NCBI GenBank assembly: GCA_003157895.1
Contig: PMKW01000160.1
Location: 19,245-30,018 of the forward strand
Origin: Methanoregula sp.
Lineage (GTDB): Archaea; Halobacteriota; Methanomicrobia; Methanomicrobiales; Methanospirillaceae
Direction of reading: 5' to 3'
Length of the DNA: 10,774 bases
Below are positions 5,743 through 10,774 of this stretch, in pieces; position 1 is the stretch's first letter, and every line of letters starts with the position of its first letter. The notes below the pieces were generated by a model. That model saw only the letters and a list, made by a program, of their open reading frames with translations. It had not been told where the DNA came from and did no database searches. The position numbers and the translations under genes are program-made.

Positions 5743-6977
5743 CCCCGCAGTTTGCCTCCGGTGATCATGTTCTGTGCACTTACCGCGGCCTTAAGAGAAA
5801 GGGAGTGTACATCACCGGGCGCGACGGCATGGCGGTCGTCAAACTTGATTCCGGGTATAACATCGGTGTCCCGCCGGAATCGTGCAGCCTCATGAATCGT
5901 CCTGTTCCGGTCCCATCAGAACAGCATGAGGTTCTTCAGGACAAAAATCTCCCCACCCTTGCTATCGTCTCTACCGGCGGGACGATCGCGAGCAGGATCG
6001 ATTACCGGACCGGCTCGGTCACGAGCCAGTTCAATGCAAGCGATATCCTGACCGCGATTCCCGAGCTTGCCGAGATAGCGAATTATCACACAATCCCCCT
6101 TGCTACCATCCTCTCGGAGAATATGACCCCCGCCATCTGGCAGGACCTTGCCCGGGCGATATATACGGCGATAAAGAATGGTGCAAAAGGCGTTATTGTC
6201 ACCCATGGAACCGATACCATGGCCTATAGCGCAGCAGTGATCAGTTTTATGATCGATACGCCGGTTCCTATCGTCTTTGTCGGTTCCCAGCGCTCGGCAG
6301 ACCGTCCTTCAAGCGACAATGCTATGAACGCTGTCTGCGCTGCGGCAGCAGCAACAGGTGACCTCGGTGAAGTGGTTGTCGTGATGCACGCGACCACGAA
6401 TGACGATACCTGTGCCATCCATCGGGGCACCCGTGTCCGCAAGATGCATTCTTCCCGCCGCGACGCGTTCCGGAGCCTCGGGGTTACCCCCGTCGGGGAA
6501 GTGGAGTATCCCTCAAGGAAAGTGACACTTAAAGAAGATGCAGTCCGGCGCGGAACCCGGACCCTCGCACTCCACGACAAGCTCGACCCCCACTGTGCCC
6601 TCGTCCAGTTCTACCCGGGCATGACCCCGGACCTCCTGAAGGCGTACGAGGGATATCACGGGCTCGTGATCGCGGGGACCGGCCTCGGGCATACAAGCAC
6701 AATCCTCATCCCCCCGTTAAAACACCTTATTGAGAAAGGGACCCTCGTTATCATGACCACGCAATGCATGAACGGCCGGGTCTGCGACCGGGTCTATGAT
6801 ACCGGCCGCGACCTCCTTGATGCCGGCGTCATCGAAGGCGGGGATATGCTCCCCGAAGTTGCGCTCACAAAACTCATGTGGGTGCTCGCAAACGAGAGGG
6901 ACAAATTAAAAGCGGCAGCACTGATGCAGGATGATCTTAAAGGTGAGAACATGCGGAGGAGCGCCCATGGATTATAA
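5739..6977 (+). CDS. gatD: Glu-tRNA(Gln) amidotransferase subunit D, likely ATA start
   Basis: Asparaginase-like subunit of the archaeal GatDE complex; it releases ammonia from glutamine (or asparagine), which GatE uses to convert Glu-tRNA(Gln) to Gln-tRNA(Gln). From the ATA the product is 412 residues, close to the usual 410-440. Residues about 7-45 form the N-terminal small beta domain (ASGDHVLCTYRGLK then VVKLDSGYNIGV). The catalytic domain has STGGTIAS with Thr82, THGTDTM with Thr158-Asp159, and RKMHSSRRDAF with Lys235; spacings of 76 and 153 from the first threonine match the active site I recall for Methanothermobacter GatD (T101, T177, D178, K254). The first conventional start, GTG at 5805, would remove half of the N-terminal domain and has only a GAGAAAGGGA before it. 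Either an ATA start or a point change or sequencing error at 5741 explains this. gatE overlaps the end by 11 bases. Confidence 0.88.
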   Translation: MTPQFASGDHVLCTYRGLKRKGVYITGRDGMAVVKLDSGYNIGVPPESCSLMNRPVPVPSEQHEVLQDKNLPTLAIVSTGGTIASRIDYRTGSVTSQFNASDILTAIPELAEIANYHTIPLATILSENMTPAIWQDLARAIYTAIKNGAKGVIVTHGTDTMAYSAAVISFMIDTPVPIVFVGSQRSADRPSSDNAMNAVCAAAAATGDLGEVVVVMHATTNDDTCAIHRGTRVRKMHSSRRDAFRSLGVTPVGEVEYPSRKVTLKEDAVRRGTRTLALHDKLDPHCALVQFYPGMTPDLLKAYEGYHGLVIAGTGLGHTSTILIPPLKHLIEKGTLVIMTTQCMNGRVCDRVYDTGRDLLDAGVIEGGDMLPEVALTKLMWVLANERDKLKAAALMQDDLKGENMRRSAHGL

Positions 6978-8817
6978 GGTACTCGGCCTTGTGGCCGGCA
7001 TCGAGATCCACCAGCAGCTGGATACGAAGGAGAAACTCTTCTGCCACTGCCCGACCACACTCCGTGAAACTGCGGAGCATAGCGGCGAGTTCTCCCGCTA
7101 CCTCCGGGCAACCGTCAGCGAGATGGGTCTGATCGATCGGGCTGCAAAGGAAGAGATGAAGCATGACCGGATGTTCCGGTACTATACCTACGACACCACC
7201 TGCCTTGTCGAGAACGACGAAGAGCCCCCGGCACCGATCAACGATGAAGCGCTTGGGGTCTGCCTTACCATAGGAAAGATGTTTTCCATGACGCCCGTGC
7301 CTCAGGTGCACACGATGCGGAAACTTGTCATCGACGGCTCCAACACAAGCGGGTTCCAGCGCACGGCACTCATCGCGTTCAACGGTGTCCTTCCGGACAG
7401 CGGGCAGATCGAGACGATCTGTCTTGAGGAGGAGGCGGCGCAACGGGTGAAAGACGAGGTCTTCAGCCTCGACAGGCTCGGGATCCCGCTCGTGGAGATA
7501 ACAACATCGCCCTGCATGCACACGCCGGAGGATGTCCAGAATATGGCCGAGTATATCGGGATGGTGCTCCGCTCTACCGGAAAGGTAAAACGGGGGCTTG
7601 GCACTATCCGTCAGGATGTCAACATCTCGATTGCTGAAGGTGCCCGTGTCGAGATCAAGGGCGTGCAGGAACTCGACCTTATTGCCGAGGTTGTCCGTCG
7701 CGAGGTGCAGCGGCAGCAGAACCTGCTTGCGATCCGCGACGAACTCAAAAAGCGGGGGGCAAATGGAGATGGAACTGCCGGTGTCGATGTTACAGGGCTC
7801 TTTAAGGAGACCAAATCGACCATCCTCAAGAAGGCTAAGAAGATCCATGCCATTGTCCTCAAGGGCTTTGCCGGCCTTGTCGGACGTGAAATCCAACCGG
7901 AGCGCAGGCTCGGCAGCGAGATGTCGGACTATGCCAAGAAGTGCGGGGTAGGGGGCATCTTCCATACCGACGAACTCCCGGGCTACGGGGTAACGGCTGA
8001 AGAGGTTGCCCGCCTCCAAACCTACGTGCATGCCAGTGAACAGGACTGCGTCATCCTTGTGGCCGGTGCGAACGAGAAACAGACTGTCTGTGCAATCAGA
8101 CAGGTTATCATGCGGGCAAAACTCGCACATTCGGATAAACCGGTACCGGAAGAGACGCGGAAGATGCTCGAGAGCGGGAGCACGGCCTACATGCGCCCGC
8201 TGCCGGGCGCTGACCGGATGTACCCGGAGACCGATGTGCTGCCGGTCCTCATCGACAATACCCGGTGGGATGCGGTTGCCATCCCCGAACTGCTCACCAC
8301 GAAGGCTGAACGCTTCGTTGCTGCTTATGGGATAGAGAAGAACTATGCGCTCCAGCTTGCGTCCTCAGAGAAACTCCCGCTCTTTGAACGTGCCGTGCAG
8401 GAAGGGATCAAACCCAAGCTCGCGGCATTCACCATTCTCTCCACCACAACGGAACTCCGACGTGACGGCGTGGATATCTCCCGGGTTCCGGACCAGGTTT
8501 ATCTCGACATGTGGCATGCAGTGGAGTCCGGCAAGGCTGCGCGGGAGGCAGTACCGGAGATCTTCCGGAGTATTGCGGAGGGCAACAGCTTTGCTGAGGC
8601 ACTCGGCAGACTTGCACCTGCGGTTTCCAGAGAAGATCTCGAAAAGATAGTGCGGAAGATCATCGCAGAACGCAAGGACTTTGTCGCGCAGAAAGGCAGG
8701 GCAGCACTCGGGCCCCTGATGGGTGTCGTTATGGCAGAAGTGCGCGGATCGATAGACGGGAGAGTTGTCAGCGAGATCTTAAAGAAAGAGATCGATGCTG
8801 CAACCACCATGAGATAA
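6967..8817 (+). CDS. gatE: Glu-tRNA(Gln) amidotransferase subunit E
   Basis: Subunit that binds tRNA(Gln), phosphorylates the glutamyl group and transfers ammonia from GatD, giving Gln-tRNA(Gln) in archaea lacking a glutaminyl-tRNA synthetase. The 616-residue length is normal for GatE. It starts MDYKVLGLVAGIEIHQQLDT, the GatB/GatE cradle opening, with FCHCPT at 25-30, LVEITTSPCMHTPEDV near 177 and IRQDVNISI near 216. An insert at about 285-400 (FAGLVGREIQPERRLGSEM, then GVGGIFHTDELPGYG) is the AspRS-like GAD domain that distinguishes GatE from bacterial GatB. The C-terminus (about 470-616) is the helical YqeY-like tRNA-binding tail. The start at 6967 is fixed by GGAGG at 6955-6959; a GTG/ATG-type extension to 6931 lies within gatD and has no ribosome site. 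The gene overlaps gatD by 11 bases, so the two are co-translated, as expected for a fixed complex. Confidence 0.96.
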   Translation: MDYKVLGLVAGIEIHQQLDTKEKLFCHCPTTLRETAEHSGEFSRYLRATVSEMGLIDRAAKEEMKHDRMFRYYTYDTTCLVENDEEPPAPINDEALGVCLTIGKMFSMTPVPQVHTMRKLVIDGSNTSGFQRTALIAFNGVLPDSGQIETICLEEEAAQRVKDEVFSLDRLGIPLVEITTSPCMHTPEDVQNMAEYIGMVLRSTGKVKRGLGTIRQDVNISIAEGARVEIKGVQELDLIAEVVRREVQRQQNLLAIRDELKKRGANGDGTAGVDVTGLFKETKSTILKKAKKIHAIVLKGFAGLVGREIQPERRLGSEMSDYAKKCGVGGIFHTDELPGYGVTAEEVARLQTYVHASEQDCVILVAGANEKQTVCAIRQVIMRAKLAHSDKPVPEETRKMLESGSTAYMRPLPGADRMYPETDVLPVLIDNTRWDAVAIPELLTTKAERFVAAYGIEKNYALQLASSEKLPLFERAVQEGIKPKLAAFTILSTTTELRRDGVDISRVPDQVYLDMWHAVESGKAAREAVPEIFRSIAEGNSFAEALGRLAPAVSREDLEKIVRKIIAERKDFVAQKGRAALGPLMGVVMAEVRGSIDGRVVSEILKKEIDAATTMR

Positions 8818-8825
8818 CCCGTATC

Positions 8826-8856
8826 CTTTCTTTTTCATTCCTGATCCGGAATCAGG
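8826..8856 (+). terminator. T-rich stretch and small hairpin after gatE
   Basis: A pyrimidine run (CCTTTCTTTTTCATT, 8826-8839) begins nine bases after the gatE stop, followed by a hairpin CCTGAT-CCGGA-ATCAGG (8840-8856). Archaeal termination mainly needs the T-run, so this is a reasonable end for the argH-gatDE transcript before the next promoter. Confidence 0.45.
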
Positions 8857-8863
8857 CGCGAAC

Positions 8864-8871
8864 CTTTATGA
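8864..8871 (+). promoter_or_regulatory. TATA box and strong ribosome site for the RGG-box protein gene
   Basis: CTTTATGA at 8864-8871, preceded by CGCGAAC, lies about 36-41 bases before the ATG at 8905, giving a leader of about 15 bases that holds TAAGGAG (8891-8897) seven bases before the ATG. The layout suggests an independently and well expressed gene. Confidence 0.5.
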
Positions 8872-8904
8872 GCGGGGCAGCAGAATTACATAAGGAGTTT
8901 AATT

Positions 8905-9237
8905 ATGGGTAAGACAGGTACAACCCTCTGGGCACAGGTGAAAGGCGTCAAGGGACAGATCAGGCTCGTCCCGAAAAAAGAAGGCGAAGCAAAGACCCCG
9001 GGACCGAACCAGCGGTTCAAGGCAGGCGCAAACGTCAAGCAGGTCGATCAGATGGCAGAGGCCATGGGCGGACGAGGAGGTTCACGCGGTGGCCGCGGTG
9101 GCCGCGGTGGCAGGCGTGGCGGCGACCGGTCCGGGGGGTCCGGGATGAATGAGTCGACAGCAAACCCGATGATCCGCCGGCGCATGAAGCGGGCAAAAGT
9201 TTCCGCGCTCGGTGCAAAGGCAAAGGCTTCCCGGTAA
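8905..9237 (+). CDS. small basic RGG-box protein, resembles methanogen DUF5350
   Basis: Protein of 110 residues, function unknown. The N-terminal part (MGKTGTTLWAQVKG, then KGQIRLVPKKEGE and TPGPNQRFKAGA) is conserved in my memory of the DUF5350 family of Methanomicrobiales; I am fairly but not fully sure of that family name. Residues 55-80 are a Gly/Arg-rich box with five RGG tripeptides at 57, 61, 64, 67 and 71, encoded partly by a tandem 9-base repeat. The C-terminus (NPMIRRRMKRAKVSALGAKA) is strongly basic. RGG boxes bind RNA in eukaryotes, so a nucleic-acid or ribosome-linked role is a reasonable inference, not shown. There are no cysteines, membrane segments or signal peptide. It has its own TATA box, a near-perfect ribosome site, and two hairpins after it, so it is a single-gene transcript and probably abundant. 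Confidence 0.8.
   Translation: MGKTGTTLWAQVKGVKGQIRLVPKKEGEAKTPGPNQRFKAGANVKQVDQMAEAMGGRGGSRGGRGGRGGRRGGDRSGGSGMNESTANPMIRRRMKRAKVSALGAKAKASR
9085..9120 (+). repeat. tandem 9-base repeat encoding RGG units
   Basis: CGCGGTGGC occurs three times without change at 9085-9093, 9094-9102 and 9103-9111, followed by a degenerate fourth copy AGGCGTGGC (9112-9120). Each perfect copy encodes Arg-Gly-Gly in frame, so copy number changes would alter the number of RGG units without a frameshift. Confidence 0.85.
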
Positions 9238-9263
9238 TCAAAGTAAAAGCCCGTACAGGGTTG

Positions 9264-9316
9264 AGGGGTTCACCCGGCCCCTTGTTCTTTTTCCCCCACA
9301 AGGGGGTATTATTTTC
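9264..9316 (+). terminator. double hairpin terminator region after the RGG-box gene
   Basis: First hairpin: AGGGG (9264-9268) with CCCCT (9278-9282), followed by TTGTTCTTTTT. Second hairpin: a perfect CCCCC-ACAA-GGGGG (9293-9306), followed by TATTATTTT. Both have a T-rich tail in the plus direction, fitting an end of transcription between this gene and the next one, which has its own TATA box. Confidence 0.6.
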
Positions 9317-9339
9317 TGGATAATTTCCTGAATGAAAAC

Positions 9340-9348
9340 TATATTTTA
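9340..9348 (+). promoter_or_regulatory. TATA box before the small helical protein gene
   Basis: TATATTTTA at 9340-9348, preceded by GAAAAC, is the best TATA box in the window. A start about 25 bases downstream falls at about 9365-9372, that is at or just after the ATG at 9361 and right at the in-frame ATG at 9370. No Shine-Dalgarno sequence precedes 9361, so a leaderless message beginning at ATG 9370 is possible. Confidence 0.55.
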
Positions 9349-9360
9349 TCCACAGCAACC

Positions 9361-9726
9361 ATGGTGAGTATGGATCCGAAAACCGCAGTCATGAATTACC
9401 AGTACGGGGAGCGGGCAAAGTCAGAGCTGATCCTGCTGTCCCAGCTCTCCCTTGCCCTGAGCGGATTTTCCGAACAGGACCGGGCTGGCGGAAGAAAGAT
9501 GCTCCTCATGATGATGGAATCCGTCCGGAGCGAACTAAGTTTCGCACAAAACAGCACCGGACACCGGGAATTTACCAAAGCGATCAACTCCCTTTCCGAG
9601 GCTATTTCCTTAACAGAAAGCAACCAGCCTGAAGAGGCATCAAAGAAGATCGCTTTTGCGATCAGCGCCGCTACCACCCCGGCACAGGAAGCATGGCAGG
9701 TACTGTCAGAACATGGACTCCTCTGA
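9361..9726 (+). CDS. uncharacterised small helical protein
   Basis: I do not recognise this 121-residue protein. It lacks cysteine, has one tryptophan, no membrane segment and no signal peptide. The composition (MNYQYGERAKSELILLSQLS, then RKMLLMMMESVRSEL, INSLSEAISLTE and EEASKKIAFAISAA) predicts several amphipathic helices, so a small helical bundle or a partner-binding protein is likely. Start: ATG 9361 gives the longest product, but ATG 9370 (MDPKTAV) lies where the TATA box predicts transcription to begin, so the first three residues may not exist. The frame is convincing because codon use matches neighbours and the stop overlaps the nitroreductase start by 14 bases, which implies translational coupling. 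A role linked to the nitroreductase is possible from context only. Confidence 0.75.
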   Translation: MVSMDPKTAVMNYQYGERAKSELILLSQLSLALSGFSEQDRAGGRKMLLMMMESVRSELSFAQNSTGHREFTKAINSLSEAISLTESNQPEEASKKIAFAISAATTPAQEAWQVLSEHGLL

Positions 9727-10240
9727 TTTTTACGGGTTTTTAGAGAGCCGGTCATCGGTCCGCGAGTACGATGACGAGCCGCTGAATAACGATGAAGTTG
9801 ACTATATCCTCAACTGTGCGGGTACCGCACCGAGCGCCGGTAACCTGGAAGCATGGGATGTGGTTGTCGTCACTGATGAAGAGACGAGATGCGCACTCGC
9901 AGAAGCAGCTTTTTCCCAGGAACACGTGGAACGGGCCCCGGTGATTTTTGTGGTATGCTCAAATTATGTCCGCTCCATGTCGCGGTACGGGGAACGCGGG
10001 ATCCTGTACGGCCTTGAGGATGCGACCATTGCCTGCACCTACATGATGCTTGCAGCACATGCAAAAAAACTCCAGTCCTGCTGGACGGGTGCCTTTGATG
10101 ATGATGAAGTCCGCAATATCCTCAGTCTCCCCCCGCATATCCGCCCTGTTTGTCTGCTCGCCGTAGGAAAGGGTCATCCCCCTGCACAGCACACGGATCG
10201 TATGGGTATCGGGGAACATGTACACCGTGAAATCTGGTGA
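9713..10240 (+). CDS. nitroreductase family FMN-dependent oxidoreductase
   Basis: Flavoenzyme of the nitroreductase fold, 175 residues, expected to be a cytoplasmic homodimer binding FMN and using NAD(P)H or another electron donor. Residues 6-20 [15 protein letters not shown] hold the N-terminal Arg motif that contacts the FMN phosphate; [11 protein letters not shown] at 38-48 is the conserved PSAGN(L)xxW flavin segment; [16 protein letters not shown] near 100-118 is the central dimer helix; the C-terminus LLAVGKGH ... HREIW is the usual end. It is at the short end of the family (170-220). The substrate is not predictable: such proteins reduce nitroaromatics, quinones or act in cofactor chemistry. 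I start at ATG 9713 because the homology begins there; a frame extension to 9656 lies within the previous gene. It overlaps the upstream gene by 14 bases and ends 10 bases before the UPF0212 gene, so these are likely co-transcribed. Confidence 0.9.
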   Translation: MDSSDFYGFLESRSSVREYDDEPLNNDEVDYILNCAGTAPSAGNLEAWDVVVVTDEETRCALAEAAFSQEHVERAPVIFVVCSNYVRSMSRYGERGILYGLEDATIACTYMMLAAHAKKLQSCWTGAFDDDEVRNILSLPPHIRPVCLLAVGKGHPPAQHTDRMGIGEHVHREIW

Positions 10241-10250
10241 AGAGGGAAAT

Positions 10251-10589
10251 ATGCCTGATTATGTCGTAACCCTGGAAGCTGCATGGCTTGTCCGCGATGC
10301 CAAGTCGCTTGACGATGCGATAGGGATCGCGATCAGCGAAGCGGGAAAGCGGCTGAACCCTGCTGCGAAGTTTGTCGAAGTCGAAGCAGGATTTCTCACG
10401 TGCCCGTACTGCGAGGAGACACTCTCAAGTGCTATTGTCGTTGCAGACACTGCACTCGTCGGTCTTATTCTCGAGATGAAAGTCTTCCGCGGGGAATCAA
10501 AGGAGCATGCCGGGCGGATTGCCAAATCGGTGATCGGCAAGGCACTGCGGGACGTGCCGCTCAAACTGCTGGATGTGGAAGAGCAATGA
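10251..10589 (+). CDS. UPF0212 (DUF555) family protein with CPYC motif
   Basis: Archaea-specific conserved protein of 112 residues, function unknown. [20 protein letters not shown] and [17 protein letters not shown] at the N-terminus and [15 protein letters not shown] at 43-57 match my memory of UPF0212/DUF555. Cys51 and Cys54 form a C-P-Y-C pair, which could be redox active or bind metal with a partner since only two cysteines are present. The start at 10251 gives the conserved N-terminus and has GGTGAAGAGGG a few bases upstream; the earlier in-frame ATG at 10218 lies inside the nitroreductase gene. The stop overlaps the start of the kinase gene by ATGA. A link to the nitroreductase (redox) or the kinase is suggested by operon structure only. 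Confidence 0.87.
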   Translation: MPDYVVTLEAAWLVRDAKSLDDAIGIAISEAGKRLNPAAKFVEVEAGFLTCPYCEETLSSAIVVADTALVGLILEMKVFRGESKEHAGRIAKSVIGKALRDVPLKLLDVEEQ

Positions 10590-10774
10590 TCCACATTGTC
10601 GGGCACACGGCGATCGATCATATCTCGAAAGTCCCCCACCTGCCACTCGCAAACTGTTCGACGCATATCACTGACCGGCAGATCTATTTCGGCGGCGGCG
10701 CATCCAATATTGCAGCAGGAATCGCGATGCTGGGAGAGAACGTCACCCTCCATTCCTGTATTGGCAGTGATTTT
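10586..10774 (+). CDS. PfkB-family carbohydrate/nucleoside kinase, N-terminal part
   Basis: First 63 codons of a ribokinase-fold kinase cut by the right edge. It begins [16 protein letters not shown], a typical PfkB opening strand with the conserved Asp, and continues [20 protein letters not shown], the PfkB glycine-rich N-terminal signature (GGxxxN-A) that contacts the sugar, then LHSCIGSDF, matching the usual G-x-D-x-F/G. Members phosphorylate sugars, nucleosides or ADP-dependent substrates; the specificity residues are outside the window. The ATG overlaps the upstream stop as ATGA, with GGAAGAG upstream, so translation is coupled to the UPF0212 gene. Confidence 0.88.
   Translation, partial: MIHIVGHTAIDHISKVPHLPLANCSTHITDRQIYFGGGASNIAAGIAMLGENVTLHSCIGSDF

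Noticed and set aside
5805..5807. GTG as the start of gatD
   Set aside because: Conserved N-terminal GatD sequence lies in frame upstream, the truncated product would lose part of a beta domain, and the GGAGG is better placed for the ATA. It remains possible as a fallback.
6931..6966. Longer gatE start within gatD
   Set aside because: GGAGG at 6955-6959 marks ATG 6967, where the conserved sequence begins.
6937..8130. Long open frame on the minus strand within gatE (about 397 codons)
   Set aside because: It is antisense to a fully recognised gene, its translation shows no family features, and it reflects GC-rich codon use of gatE.
9656..9712. Longer nitroreductase start
   Set aside because: The extra 19 residues (MRSAPLPPRHRKHGRYCQN) lie in another frame of the upstream gene and have no family similarity.
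1..10774. CRISPR array, insertion sequence, phage or defence module
   Set aside because: No spaced direct repeats, no transposase or integrase, and no toxin-antitoxin or restriction genes; gene content is housekeeping and transport.

Overview
The window looks like a piece of a methanogenic archaeal chromosome, most likely order Methanomicrobiales (relatives of Methanoregula, Methanosphaerula or Methanoculleus). The lineage call is an inference from gene content. The archaeal markers are a uL16/L10e ribosomal protein, the archaea-only GatDE Glu-tRNA(Gln) amidotransferase, a UPF0212 (DUF555) protein, a small protein resembling methanogen DUF5350, archaeal TATA-type promoters and GGAGG/GGTGA ribosome binding sites. 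I see no tRNA or rRNA gene, insertion sequence, CRISPR array or phage gene. This is mostly housekeeping DNA with one transporter locus and a few uncharacterised small proteins.

Left part (1-3482, minus strand): the gene for ribosomal protein L10e runs off the left edge and carries a long Ala/Lys/Gly-rich tail. Next to it is a complete ABC importer of the nitrate/sulfonate/taurine class, transcribed leftward in the order lipoprotein binding protein, permease, ATPase. A 111-base gap between binding protein and permease holds a T-run and a TATA-like box, so the binding protein may be expressed separately from the other two.

Divergent control region (3483-3678): an AT-rich spacer separates the transporter from a plus-strand helix-turn-helix regulator. 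It contains a 30-bp imperfect palindrome and an 11-bp perfect palindrome, placed between the two likely promoters. The regulator has a C-terminal domain resembling a small-molecule sensor and is the obvious candidate controller of the importer.

Middle (4261-8817, plus strand): argH, gatD and gatE form a tight cluster, argininosuccinate lyase followed by the two subunits that make Gln-tRNA(Gln). The gatD reading frame clearly extends upstream of its first GTG through a conserved N-terminal domain, but that stretch has no ATG, GTG or TTG. The best-placed initiation site is an ATA overlapping the argH stop (ATAA), eight bases after a GGAGG. This is the most unusual observation in the window.

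Right part (8905-10774, plus strand): a strongly signalled small RGG-box protein gene is followed by two hairpins. Then comes a likely leaderless gene for a small helical protein overlapping a nitroreductase gene, then a UPF0212 protein with a CPYC motif, which overlaps by ATGA the start of a PfkB-family sugar/nucleoside kinase cut by the right edge. These last four genes look translationally coupled.
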